This document shows, in pieces, positions 40,535 through 49,104 of a DNA stretch of 64,000 nt. The stretch is from contig NZ_LISW01000002.1 of NCBI RefSeq assembly GCF_001905735.1, forward strand, positions 573,125 to 637,124, read 5' to 3'. A model generated the notes under the pieces. It did not search any database, was not told the origin of the DNA, and worked only from the letters and a program-made list of their open reading frames with translations. Each line of letters opens with the position of its first letter. Position 1 is the stretch's first letter. A program made the translations under genes and the position numbers. Origin of the DNA: Streptomyces sp. CB01249 (lineage in GTDB: Bacteria; Actinomycetota; Actinomycetes; Streptomycetales; Streptomycetaceae).

Positions 40535-41923
40535 TCAGATGAGCGTGACGGTCTCGACGGGGGCACCCGTCCCGCCCGCGGGCCACGCCGCCAGCGGGTC
40601 GAAGCCCCGGTGGCCGCACTCGCCGAAGACCGTGAGCGGGGCGCCGCCCGAGACCGCGACGAGCTTCCAGAGCGACGGGCGGTTCAGCGCGGCGGGGGTC
40701 ACGGGCAGGGCCTCCCGGCCCTCCGCGTCCACCAGTTGCCAGCCGTCCGGGGACGGCACCGGTATGACGTCGCGCAGGGTCACCGGCCAGGACTCCGCCC
40801 ACGGGTCCTCGCCCAGGGCCCGTCCGTACGCGGCGATCGCCTCGGCGACCGTGACACCCGGCGGAGGCGTCACGGCGGGCTCGGGGACGCCGAAGCGCTC
40901 GCCCAGCTCGGCCCGGAGCTGCCCGGACCCCGGATGGGGCGTCAGCCCGGCGTCGATCGTGACGCCCACGGGCAGTGCCTGAGCAGGGGAGCGGCCCGCC
41001 GCCCCGAAGGACAGCAGCAGCGCGGTGCGCCCCGACTCCTCCCCGTACAGCCAGATGCGGCGGGTGACGATCTTGCCCTCGGGTGTGTCGTACTGGGCGA
41101 GGACCAGCCAGCGGTCGCGGACCGGCGGGCCCTCCGGGGAGGCCGGCAGCCCCACCCGGGTGCGGACCGTGGCCGCCAGCGCGGGCGGCAGTCGGTCGCG
41201 GCCCAGCCAGGCCGAGTCCAGCAGATGGAGCAGCGCGCACTCCTCCAGGAGCCGCACCGGCCAGCCCGGACCGGACGCCGGGACGGCGCCCAGCTCCCGC
41301 ACCCGGCCCGCGAGACCGGGCGCCTGCGCGTCGACCATGCGGGCCGCCGTCTCCTCCCACAGCCCGTAACCCGACTGCTCGGCCGCCGCGAGACCGCCCC
41401 GCAGCAGGTCGGTGAGCCGCTGCTCCAACTCCCGCGCGCCGCCCCCGATCCGCTCGGCGCGCTTCTTCGCCCGCTTGCGCGCGGCCTCCGGATCGGCGGG
41501 CCCCGCCCCCTCACCCCCGGCGGGCCGCGCCTTCGCCTCGGCACGGGCGCGGCGGCCGTCCAGCCACTCCCGCGCCCAGTCCGGCGGCGACCCGGCGGGC
41601 ACCGCCGCATCGTCGGCGGCGCGGAGCAGCAGCAGCCCCAGCGCGTGTTTGCACGGGAACTTCCGGCTGGGGCAACTGCACTTGTACGCGGGACCGGTGG
41701 TGTCGACCACCGTCCGGTACGGCTTGCTTCCGCTGCCCTTGCACAGCCCCCAGACCGCACCCGTCCCGTCCCACCCGGTGTCCGACCAGGAGCTGGCCGC
41801 ACCGAGCTTGTTCCCCGCCTTGCGTGAGGCGTCGTCAGGAGCCAGGGCCAGTACCTGCTCCACCGTCCAGCGCGCGGCCGAGGCAGCGGCGCCCAAGGGT
41901 TCTCCCCCGTCAGTCAGCAGCAT
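40535..41923 (-). CDS. SWIM zinc-finger protein, first gene of the leftward operon
   Basis: 462 residues from the ATG at 41923. The zinc-binding SWIM motif CxC-x6-CxH is complete: Cys 82, Cys 84, Cys 91 and His 93 in YKCSCPSRKFPCKHALGL. SWIM domains bind nucleic acid or protein partners. A basic Arg/Lys/Ala linker (about 115-150, EAARKRAKKRAERIGGG) and an all-alpha plus beta C-terminal region without named motif follow. No ribosome site precedes the ATG, but a TTGTCAGTG-N8-TAACGT promoter ends 7 bases before it, so the mRNA is predicted to start at or next to the ATG (leaderless). An upstream ATG at 41992 would place the promoter inside the gene and is rejected. Confidence 0.85.
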   Translation of the reverse strand: MLLTDGGEPLGAAASAARWTVEQVLALAPDDASRKAGNKLGAASSWSDTGWDGTGAVWGLCKGSGSKPYRTVVDTTGPAYKCSCPSRKFPCKHALGLLLLRAADDAAVPAGSPPDWAREWLDGRRARAEAKARPAGGEGAGPADPEAARKRAKKRAERIGGGARELEQRLTDLLRGGLAAAEQSGYGLWEETAARMVDAQAPGLAGRVRELGAVPASGPGWPVRLLEECALLHLLDSAWLGRDRLPPALAATVRTRVGLPASPEGPPVRDRWLVLAQYDTPEGKIVTRRIWLYGEESGRTALLLSFGAAGRSPAQALPVGVTIDAGLTPHPGSGQLRAELGERFGVPEPAVTPPPGVTVAEAIAAYGRALGEDPWAESWPVTLRDVIPVPSPDGWQLVDAEGREALPVTPAALNRPSLWKLVAVSGGAPLTVFGECGHRGFDPLAAWPAGGTGAPVETVTLI

Positions 41924-41930
41924 GCCAACG

Positions 41931-41953
41931 ACGTTAGGCCGCCCCACTGACAA
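41931..41953 (-). promoter_or_regulatory. DNA-damage (RecA-NDp/PafBC-type) promoter for SWIM-DUF5691
   Basis: Read on the minus strand: TTGTCAGTG, GGGCGGCC (8 bases), TAACGT. This is a full match to the consensus TTGTCRGTG-N8-TANNNT known for LexA-independent, PafBC-activated damage promoters in mycobacteria. The distance to the ATG is 7 bases, which sets a leaderless start. Confidence 0.75.
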
Positions 41954-41979
41954 TCGCCCTGACCTGTGCAAAGGCCGAA

Positions 41980-42002
41980 TTGTCAGTGCCATGGTGCACG
42001 GT
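41980..42002 (+). promoter_or_regulatory. DNA-damage-type promoter for the MoxR-DUF5682-VWA operon
   Basis: TTGTCAGTG, CCATGGTG (8 bases), CACGGT. The upstream block is identical to that of the divergent promoter; the -10 is weaker (C in place of the first T). The two blocks form a 10-bp inverted repeat, CACTGACAAT / ATTGTCAGTG (41945-41954 and 41979-41988), 24 bases apart. A leader of about 45 bases with GGAGGGGG follows. Confidence 0.65.
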
Positions 42003-42051
42003 GGAACCACATCCGGCCGACCGACCTGGCGACCGATCCGGAGGGGGATCC

Positions 42052-43164
42052 ATGACCGTGTCCGAAACCACCGAAGCAAGCACTGGCGAGGCCCTGCGCC
42101 CGCATGCCGAGGACGCCTTCGCCGACGAGCTGAAGGCGCTCGCGGCGGCCGACGACCGCCCCAGGCCCGAGCGTTGGCGCCTGTCGCCCTGGGCCGTCGC
42201 GACGTATCTGCTCGGCGGCACCCTGCCCGACGGCACCGTCATCACACCCAAGTACGTGGGCCCGCGCCGCCTCGTCGAGGTCGCCGTCACCACGCTCGCC
42301 ACCGACCGGGCACTGCTGCTCCTCGGCGTCCCCGGCACCGCCAAGACCTGGGTCTCCGAGCACCTGGCCGCCGCCGTCAGCGGTGACTCGACGCTGCTCG
42401 TCCAGGGCACGGCGGGCACCCCGGAGGAGGCCGTCCGCTACGGGTGGAACTACGCGCAGCTGCTCGCCAACGGCCCCAGCCGCGACGCGCTCGTGCCCAG
42501 CCCGCTGATGCGTGCCATGGCCCAGGGCATGACCGCCCGCATCGAGGAACTGACCCGCATCCCCGCCGATGTGCAGGACTCGCTGATCACGATCCTGTCC
42601 GAGAAGACCCTGCCCCTGCCCGAGCTGGGCCAGGAGGTCCAGGCGGTGCGCGGGTTCAACGTCATCGCGACCGCCAACGACCGCGACCGGGGCGTCAACG
42701 AGCTGTCCAGCGCGCTGCGCCGACGGTTCAACACCGTGGTCCTGCCGCTGCCCGCGACCCCGGAGGCGGAGGTCGACATCGTCTCCCGCCGCGTCGACCA
42801 GGTCGGCCGCTCGCTCGATCTGCCGCCCGCGCCCGACGGCCTCGCCGAGATCCGCCGCGTCGTCACGGTCTTCCGCGAACTGCGCGACGGCGTCACCACC
42901 GACGGCCGCACCAAGCTCAAGTCCCCCTCGGGCACGCTCTCCACGGCCGAGGCCATCTCCGTCGTCACCAACGGCCTCGCCCTCGCCGCCCACTTCGGGG
43001 ACGGCGTGCTCCGCCCCGGGGACGTCGCGGCCGGCATCCTCGGCGCGGTCGTCCGCGACCCGGCGGCGGACCGGGTGATCTGGCAGGAGTACCTGGAGAC
43101 CGTGGTCCGCGAGCGGGACGGCTGGAAGGACTTCTACCGCGCCTGCCGGGAGGCGTCCGCATGA
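42052..43164 (+). CDS. MoxR-type AAA+ ATPase
   Basis: 370 residues from the ATG at 42052, preceded by GGAGGGGG. Walker A is GVPGTAKTWVSE (about 92-103), Walker B follows the MTARIEELTRIPADVQDSLITILSEK segment, sensor 1 is FNVIATANDRDRGVNELSSALRRRFNTVVLPLP with an Arg finger, and the C-terminal helical lid ends KDFYRACREASA. MoxR proteins remodel or load cofactors into partners, typically with a VWA-domain protein, as here two genes downstream. The stop overlaps the DUF5682 start (ATGA). The protein is cytosolic. The client is unknown. Confidence 0.92.
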   Translation: MTVSETTEASTGEALRPHAEDAFADELKALAAADDRPRPERWRLSPWAVATYLLGGTLPDGTVITPKYVGPRRLVEVAVTTLATDRALLLLGVPGTAKTWVSEHLAAAVSGDSTLLVQGTAGTPEEAVRYGWNYAQLLANGPSRDALVPSPLMRAMAQGMTARIEELTRIPADVQDSLITILSEKTLPLPELGQEVQAVRGFNVIATANDRDRGVNELSSALRRRFNTVVLPLPATPEAEVDIVSRRVDQVGRSLDLPPAPDGLAEIRRVVTVFRELRDGVTTDGRTKLKSPSGTLSTAEAISVVTNGLALAAHFGDGVLRPGDVAAGILGAVVRDPAADRVIWQEYLETVVRERDGWKDFYRACREASA

Positions 43165-45521
43165 CCGGCACCCGCGCCGCGGGGCCGCTGCTGCTGGGGG
43201 TGCGGCACCACGGCCCCGGCTCGGCCCGCGCCGTCCGCGCCGCCCTCGACACGGCGAACCCCCGGGCGGTCCTCATCGAGGGCCCGCCCGAGGGCGACGC
43301 GCTGCTGCCGCTCGCGGCCGACGAGGAGATGCGGCCCCCGGTCGCCCTGCTCGCCCACGCGGTGGACGACCCCGGCCGGGCCGCCTTCTGGCCGTTCGCC
43401 GAGTTCTCTCCCGAGTGGGTCGCGATCCGCTGGGCCCTCGCCCGGGAGGTGCCCGTCCGCTTCATCGACCTGCCCGCCGCGCACTCGCTCGCCATGGAAG
43501 CCGACGACGCCTCCCAGGAGGAGCCCGACGAACGACCCGTCCCCGTCGACCCGATCCGGGTGCTCGCCGAGACCGCCGGGTACGACGACCCCGAGCGCTG
43601 GTGGGAGGACGTGGTCGAGCACCGCGTCCCCGGCAGCGGCGAGGCGGCCGGACCGCTCGCCGCGTTCGCCGCGCTCGGCGAGGCGATGACCGCGCTCCGC
43701 GAGGCGTACGGGGACGGCGGTCATCCCCGGGACGCGGTGCGAGAGGCGTACATGCGTATCCAGATCCGTACGGCGAAGAAGGAGTTCGGCGACGACTTCG
43801 CCGTGGTCTGCGGCGCCTGGCACGTCCCCGCACTCCTTACGCGGACGACGCTCACCGCCGACCGGGCGCTGCTCAAGGGCCTGCCCAAGGCCAAGGCCGA
43901 ACTGACCTGGGTGCCCTGGACCCACCGCAGGCTCGCCCGGCACAGCGGATACGGCGCGGGCATCGAGTCGCCCGGCTGGTACGAGCACCTCTTCGCCGCC
44001 CCGGACCGCCCCATCGAACGGTGGATGACGAAGGTCGCCGGACTCCTGCGCGACGAGGACCGGTTCGTCTCGTCCGCCCACGCCATCGAGGCCGTCCGGC
44101 TCGCCGAGACGCTCGCCGCGATGCGCGGCCGCCCGCTCGCCGGGCTCAGCGAGACGACTGACGCGATCCGGGCCGTCATGTGCGAGGGCTCCGACGTGCC
44201 CCTCGCGCTCGTCCACGATCGCCTCGTCGTCGGCACCACGCTCGGCGAGGTCCCCGACACCGCCCCCGCCGTCCCCCTCCAGCGCGACCTGACCCGGCAG
44301 CAGCGCACCCTGCGGCTCAAGCCGGAGGCCGACGAGCGGGAGATCGAGCTCGACCTGCGCAAGGACACCGACGCCGCCCGCAGCCGCCTGCTGCACCGGC
44401 TCCGCCTCCTCGGCATCGCCTGGGGCGAACCGGCAACGGGCCGGGGGAGCACCGGCACCTTCCGGGAGAGCTGGCGGCTGCGCTGGGAGCCCGAGCTGTA
44501 TGTGCGCGTCGCCGAGGCGGGCGTCTGGGGCACCACCGTGCTCTCCGCCGCCACCGCCCGCGCCGAGTCCGACGCCCTGACCGCCACCGCGCTCGCCGAG
44601 GTCACCGCGCTGGCCGAGCACTGCCTGCTCGCCGACCTGCCGGACGCCCTGCCGGTCGTGATGCGGGCCCTCGCCGACCGCGCCGCGCTCGACTCCGACG
44701 TCGGACACCTCGCGGACGCCCTCCCGGCCCTGGCCCGCACCCTGCGCTACGGAGACGTCCGCGCCACGGACACCACCGCCCTCGGCGAGGTCGCGGCGGG
44801 CCTCGCGGAGCGGATCTGCGTCGGCCTGCCCCCCGCCTGCACCGGGCTCGACGCCGAGGGCGCGGAGGCGCTGCGCCGCCAGGTGGACGGCGTCCACACC
44901 GCGATCGGGCTGCTCGCGGGAGCCGTCCCTTCGAGCGCGGACGGCCTGCGGACGCGGTGGCGCGCGGTGCTGCACAAGCTCACCGTCCGGGACACCGTCG
45001 CGGGCGTCATCCGGGGCCGGGCCGCCCGCCTGCTCCTGGACGACGGCCACCTCGACCAGGAGGCCGCCGCCCGGCTGATGGGCCTCGCCCTCTCCCCGGG
45101 CACCCCGCCGCCCGACGCGGCCGCCTGGATCGAGGGCTTCGTCGGCGGGGCGGCGGGCGGCGGGATGCTCCTCGTCCACGACGAACGGCTGCTCGCCCTG
45201 GTGGACTCCTGGCTCACCGCGGTCCCCGCCGACACGTTCACCGACGTGCTGCCCCTGCTGCGGCGCACCTTCTCCGCGTACGAACCGGGCGTCCGGCGCA
45301 CCCTGGGCGACCTCGTCCGGCGCGGCCCGGCCCCCGCCGGGGCGACCGGGGCCGGCTCCCCGTCGGGGGCGGGCGCGACGGCCCCGGGCTTCGGGCCGGT
45401 CCTGGACGCGGCCCGCGCGGACGCGGTGGTCCCGGTCCTGCGCCTGCTCCTCGGCCTGGACGAGCGCCCCGCGACGGCCCCCGCGCACCACGACGACACA
45501 CCCCTGGGGGAAACGGCATGA
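43161..45521 (+). CDS. DUF5682 protein, TraB/EreA-like N-terminal fold
   Basis: 786 residues. Recognised as DUF5682, a family of unknown function found with MoxR and VWA genes. The N-terminal 230 residues have the pattern of the TraB/PrgY/EreA/ChaN superfamily: LLLGVRHHGPGSARAV (His 16/17), the acidic VLIEGPPEGD, and VVCGAWHVPALL (His about 220). These would form a metal or catalytic site (inferred). The remainder is long, alpha-helical and Leu/Ala-rich (about 300-760), suited to protein interaction, with a low-complexity Gly/Ala/Pro stretch near the end. Four-base ATGA overlaps join it to the MoxR gene before it and the VWA gene after it, so the three proteins are made in coupled amounts. 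Confidence 0.82.
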   Translation: MTGTRAAGPLLLGVRHHGPGSARAVRAALDTANPRAVLIEGPPEGDALLPLAADEEMRPPVALLAHAVDDPGRAAFWPFAEFSPEWVAIRWALAREVPVRFIDLPAAHSLAMEADDASQEEPDERPVPVDPIRVLAETAGYDDPERWWEDVVEHRVPGSGEAAGPLAAFAALGEAMTALREAYGDGGHPRDAVREAYMRIQIRTAKKEFGDDFAVVCGAWHVPALLTRTTLTADRALLKGLPKAKAELTWVPWTHRRLARHSGYGAGIESPGWYEHLFAAPDRPIERWMTKVAGLLRDEDRFVSSAHAIEAVRLAETLAAMRGRPLAGLSETTDAIRAVMCEGSDVPLALVHDRLVVGTTLGEVPDTAPAVPLQRDLTRQQRTLRLKPEADEREIELDLRKDTDAARSRLLHRLRLLGIAWGEPATGRGSTGTFRESWRLRWEPELYVRVAEAGVWGTTVLSAATARAESDALTATALAEVTALAEHCLLADLPDALPVVMRALADRAALDSDVGHLADALPALARTLRYGDVRATDTTALGEVAAGLAERICVGLPPACTGLDAEGAEALRRQVDGVHTAIGLLAGAVPSSADGLRTRWRAVLHKLTVRDTVAGVIRGRAARLLLDDGHLDQEAAARLMGLALSPGTPPPDAAAWIEGFVGGAAGGGMLLVHDERLLALVDSWLTAVPADTFTDVLPLLRRTFSAYEPGVRRTLGDLVRRGPAPAGATGAGSPSGAGATAPGFGPVLDAARADAVVPVLRLLLGLDERPATAPAHHDDTPLGETA

Positions 45522-46723
45522 CGGTCAAGGACACCGCCCACGACGAACGGCTGCGGCGCTGGCGCCTGGTGCTGGGCGCCGACAGCGAGGAGAGCACCGG
45601 CCGCGCGCTCACCGGCCGCGACGCCGCGATGGACCAGGCGCTCACCGCGCTCTACGAGAGCGGGGGACGGCCCGGCGGCCGGGGCGGCGGCGGGCGCTCG
45701 GCCGGACTCGGCGCCTCCGCGCCCTCCGTGGCCCGCTGGCTCGGTGACATCCGGACGTACTTCCCCAGCTCCGTCGTCCAGGTCATGCAGCGCGACGCGA
45801 TCGACCGCCTCGGGCTCTCCGCGCTCCTGCTCGAACCGGAGATGCTGGAGGCCGTCGAGGCCGACGTCCACCTCGTCGGCACGCTGCTCTCGCTCAACAA
45901 GGCCATGCCCGAGACGACGAAGGAGACCGCCCGGGCCGTGGTCCGCAAGGTGGTCGAGCAGTTGGAGAAGCGGCTCACCACCCGCACCCGGGCCACGCTC
46001 ACCGGCGCGCTCGACCGGTCGGCGAAGGTCACCCGGCCCCGCCACCACGACATCGACTGGAACCGCACCATCCGGGCCAACCTCAAGAACTACCTGGAGC
46101 TGCCCGGCCGGGACGGCGCCGGGACGATCGTGCCCGAACGGCTCATCGGCTACGGCCGGGCCGCCCAGTCCGTGAAGAAGGACGTCATCCTCTGCATCGA
46201 CCAGTCGGGCTCGATGGCCGCCTCCGTGGTCTACGCGTCGGTGTTCGGCGCGGTGCTCGCCTCGATGCGCTCCCTCCAGACCCGGCTGGTCGTCTTCGAC
46301 ACGGCGGTGGTCGACCTCACCGACCAGCTGGACGACCCCGTGGACGTCCTGTTCGGCACCCAGCTCGGCGGCGGCACCGACATCAACCGCGCCCTCGCCT
46401 ACTGCCAGTCCCGGATCACCCGGCCGGCCGACACCGTCGTCGTGCTCATCAGCGACCTGTACGAGGGCGGCATCCGCAACGAGATGCTGAAGCGGGTCGC
46501 CGCGATGAAGGCGTCGGGGGTGCAGTTCGTGACGCTGCTCGCGCTCTCCGACGAGGGCGCCCCGGCCTACGACCGCGACCACGCGGCGGCGCTGTCCGCC
46601 CTCGGCGCCCCTGCCTTCGCCTGTACGCCGGACCTCTTCCCGGACGTCATGGCCGCCGCGATCGAGAAGCGCCCGCTGCCGATACCGGACCCGGAGAACG
46701 CCCCCACCAGTGGGAATCTGTGA
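45518..46723 (+). CDS. VWA-domain (CoxE-like) protein of the MoxR system
   Basis: 401 residues. The first 200 residues are helical and charged (MDQALTALYESGGRPGGRGGGG, then DIRTYFPSSVVQVMQRDAIDRL and ETARAVVRKVVEQLEKRL). The C-terminal von Willebrand A domain has a complete MIDAS: DQSGSM at about 228-233 (DxSxS), the Thr in GGGTDINRAL, and the Asp in VVLISDLYEGG. A VWA protein with an intact metal site is the usual partner through which MoxR ATPases act on a client. No transmembrane helix or signal peptide, so it is cytosolic. It is the last gene of the operon; its stop lies inside a CRP-like palindrome belonging to the next transcription unit. Confidence 0.92.
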   Translation: MTVKDTAHDERLRRWRLVLGADSEESTGRALTGRDAAMDQALTALYESGGRPGGRGGGGRSAGLGASAPSVARWLGDIRTYFPSSVVQVMQRDAIDRLGLSALLLEPEMLEAVEADVHLVGTLLSLNKAMPETTKETARAVVRKVVEQLEKRLTTRTRATLTGALDRSAKVTRPRHHDIDWNRTIRANLKNYLELPGRDGAGTIVPERLIGYGRAAQSVKKDVILCIDQSGSMAASVVYASVFGAVLASMRSLQTRLVVFDTAVVDLTDQLDDPVDVLFGTQLGGGTDINRALAYCQSRITRPADTVVVLISDLYEGGIRNEMLKRVAAMKASGVQFVTLLALSDEGAPAYDRDHAAALSALGAPAFACTPDLFPDVMAAAIEKRPLPIPDPENAPTSGNL

Positions 46724-46734
46724 CCGTAATCACC
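46719..46734. promoter_or_regulatory. CRP-like palindrome upstream of sucC
   Basis: TGTGA-CCGTAA-TCACC, nine of ten bases of the CRP/FNR-family consensus TGTGA-N6-TCACA, with perfect GTGA/TCAC arms. It overlaps the VWA stop codon and lies about 180 bases before sucC. Confidence 0.5.
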
Positions 46735-46739
46735 GCCCA

Positions 46740-46767
46740 GGTGTGATCTGCGATTTAGGGTCACACC
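46740..46767. promoter_or_regulatory. Second inverted repeat upstream of sucC
   Basis: 7-bp arms GGTGTGA / TCACACC separated by 14 bases, directly after the CRP-like site. A spaced operator or overlapping half-sites are possible. It lies before a GGATAACCTGCGAG stretch that may hold the sucC promoter. Confidence 0.35.
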
Positions 46768-46912
46768 GGCCTCGGGGATAACCTGCGAGATGGACATGCC
46801 GCGTATCCGGTCACCGTGTGCGCCTTCCTAGTGACACCGCAGTCACGTTGCCCCTCGCGGCACGCCCACGCAGAAAACCAACCGCGAGACCATTGATAAG
46901 GGACGGACGCGC

Positions 46913-48094
46913 GTGGACCTGTTCGAGTACCAGGCGAGGGACCTCTTCGCCAAGCACGGTGTACCGGTGCTGGCCGGTGAAGTCATCGACACGCCTGAGG
47001 CAGCCCGCGAGGCGACCGAGCGGCTGGGCGGCAAGTCCGTCGTCAAGGCGCAGGTGAAGGTCGGCGGCCGCGGCAAGGCCGGCGGCGTCAAGCTGGCGGC
47101 GAACGCCGACGAGGCGGTCGCCCGCGCGACCGACATCCTCGGCATGGACATCAAGGGCCACACGGTCCACAAGGTGATGATCGCCGAGCTGTCGCCGGAG
47201 ATCGAGGCGGAGTACTACGTCTCGTACCTGCTCGACCGCACCAACCGCACCTTCCTGGCCATGGCCTCGGTGCAGGGTGGCATGGACATCGAGGAGGTCG
47301 CGGAGAAGACCCCCGAGGCCCTCGCGAAGGTCCCGGTCAACGCCGTCGACGGTGTCGACATCGCCAAGGCCCGCGAGATCGTGGCCCAGGCGAAGTTCCC
47401 GGCCGACGTGGCCGAGGGCGTCGCCGAGGCCCTGGTCACCCTGTGGGAGACCTTCGTCGCCGAGGACGCGCTCCTCGTCGAGGTCAACCCGCTGGTGAAG
47501 ACCAAGGACGGCCGCATCCTGGCCCTGGACGGCAAGGTCTCGCTGGACGAGAACGCCGACTTCCGCCAGCCGGAGCACGAGGCTCTCGAGGACAAGGCCG
47601 CGGCCAACCCGCTCGAGGCCGCCGCCAAGGCCAAGAACCTCAACTACGTCAAGCTCGACGGCGAGGTCGGCATCATCGGCAACGGCGCCGGTCTGGTCAT
47701 GTCGACCCTGGACGTCGTCGCGTACGCCGGTGAGAACCACGGCAACGTGAAGCCCGCCAACTTCCTCGACATCGGTGGCGGCGCCTCCGCCGAGGTCATG
47801 GCGAACGGCCTGGAGATCATCCTCGGCGACCCGGACGTCAAGTCCGTCTTCGTCAACGTCTTCGGTGGCATCACCGCCTGCGACGAGGTCGCCAACGGCA
47901 TCGTCCAGGCCCTGGAGCTGCTCAAGTCGAAGGGCGAGGCCGTCACCAAGCCCCTCGTCGTGCGTCTCGACGGCAACAACGCGGAGCTGGGTCGCAAGAT
48001 CCTCTCCGACGCCAACCACCCGCTGGTCCAGCGCGTGGACACCATGGACGGCGCGGCCGACAAGGCCGCCGAGCTCGCCGCGGCTGCGAAGTAA
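46913..48094 (+). CDS. sucC: Succinyl-CoA synthetase, beta subunit (ADP-forming)
   Basis: 393 residues with a GTG start after GGGACGG. The TCA-cycle enzyme interconverts succinyl-CoA and succinate with formation of ATP or GTP. The ATP-grasp N-terminal domain has [35 protein letters not shown] and the metal ligands in LLVEVNPLV. The C-terminal CoA-ligase domain has [21 protein letters not shown] and [16 protein letters not shown]. The length is usual for the family. It is in one operon with sucD (21 bases between). The CRP-like site upstream suggests control by a cAMP-receptor-type regulator (inferred). Confidence 0.97.
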   Translation: MDLFEYQARDLFAKHGVPVLAGEVIDTPEAAREATERLGGKSVVKAQVKVGGRGKAGGVKLAANADEAVARATDILGMDIKGHTVHKVMIAELSPEIEAEYYVSYLLDRTNRTFLAMASVQGGMDIEEVAEKTPEALAKVPVNAVDGVDIAKAREIVAQAKFPADVAEGVAEALVTLWETFVAEDALLVEVNPLVKTKDGRILALDGKVSLDENADFRQPEHEALEDKAAANPLEAAAKAKNLNYVKLDGEVGIIGNGAGLVMSTLDVVAYAGENHGNVKPANFLDIGGGASAEVMANGLEIILGDPDVKSVFVNVFGGITACDEVANGIVQALELLKSKGEAVTKPLVVRLDGNNAELGRKILSDANHPLVQRVDTMDGAADKAAELAAAAK

Positions 48095-48115
48095 GGAAGA
48101 GGGACTCAGACCACC

Positions 48116-49000
48116 ATGGCTATCTTCCTCACCAAGGACAGCAAGGTCATCGTCCAGGGGATGACCGGCGCCACGGGCATGAAGCACACCAAGCTCATGC
48201 TCGCCGACGGCACCAACATCGTCGGCGGCGTGAACCCGCGCAAGGCCGGCACGACCGTCGACTTCGAGGGCACCGAGGTCCCCGTCTTCGGCTCCGTCGC
48301 CGAGGCGATGGAGAAGACCGGCGCGAACGTGTCCGTCCTCTTCGTGCCGCCAGCCTTCTCGAAGGCCGCCGTCATCGAGGCGATCGACGCCGAGATCCCG
48401 CTCGCCGTCGTGATCACCGAGGGCATCGCCGTCCATGACTCGGCCGCCTTCTGGGCGTACGCCGGCTCGAAGGGCAACAAGACCCGGATCATCGGTCCGA
48501 ACTGCCCCGGCCTGATCACCCCCGGCCAGTCCAACGCCGGCATCATCCCGGGCGACATCACCAAGCCCGGCCGCATCGGTCTCGTGTCCAAGTCCGGCAC
48601 GCTGACCTACCAGATGATGTACGAGCTCCGCGACATCGGCTTCTCGTCCGCCGTCGGCATCGGTGGCGACCCGGTCATCGGCACGACGCACATCGACGCC
48701 CTCGCGGCGTTCGAGGCGGACCCCGAGACCGACCTCATCGTCATGATCGGCGAGATCGGCGGCGACGCCGAGGAGCGTGCGGCGGACTTCATCGCGAAGA
48801 ACGTCACCAAGCCGGTCGTCGGTTACGTCGCGGGCTTCACCGCCCCCGAGGGCAAGACCATGGGCCACGCGGGCGCCATCGTCTCCGGCTCCTCCGGCAC
48901 CGCCCAGGCGAAGAAGGAGGCCCTCGAGGCCGCCGGCGTGAAGGTCGGCAAGACGCCGACCGAGACCGCCAAGCTGGCGCGCGAGATCCTCGGCGCCTGA
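48116..49000 (+). CDS. sucD: Succinyl-CoA synthetase, alpha subunit
   Basis: 294 residues. The CoA-binding Rossmann domain starts [23 protein letters not shown], the [11 protein letters not shown] block follows, and the phosphorylated His is in [13 protein letters not shown] (residue about 247). It pairs with SucC, encoded directly before it. The last codons (AREILGA) match the usual length. A 19-bp-stem terminator ends the operon. Confidence 0.97.
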   Translation: MAIFLTKDSKVIVQGMTGATGMKHTKLMLADGTNIVGGVNPRKAGTTVDFEGTEVPVFGSVAEAMEKTGANVSVLFVPPAFSKAAVIEAIDAEIPLAVVITEGIAVHDSAAFWAYAGSKGNKTRIIGPNCPGLITPGQSNAGIIPGDITKPGRIGLVSKSGTLTYQMMYELRDIGFSSAVGIGGDPVIGTTHIDALAAFEADPETDLIVMIGEIGGDAEERAADFIAKNVTKPVVGYVAGFTAPEGKTMGHAGAIVSGSSGTAQAKKEALEAAGVKVGKTPTETAKLAREILGA

Positions 49001-49041
49001 CCCCGCCGCCGCGCTCGCGCGGCCGGGTGTCACCGTACGCA

Positions 49042-49085
49042 CGACGCGGGCCCGTCCCCCTCACCCGGGGGACGGGCCCGCGTCG
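49042..49085. terminator. sucCD terminator, bidirectional
   Basis: Perfect 19-bp stem CGACGCGGGCCCGTCCCCC paired across a 6-nt loop. It serves both sucD and the convergent XRE-type gene. Confidence 0.92.
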
Positions 49086-49104
49086 TCGTGTGCGCCGGAC
49101 CGGT

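Noticed and set aside
41924..41992. Upstream ATG (41992) as start of the SWIM protein
   Set aside because: It would put the whole TTGTCAGTG-N8-TAACGT promoter inside the coding region, and the added residues show no domain.
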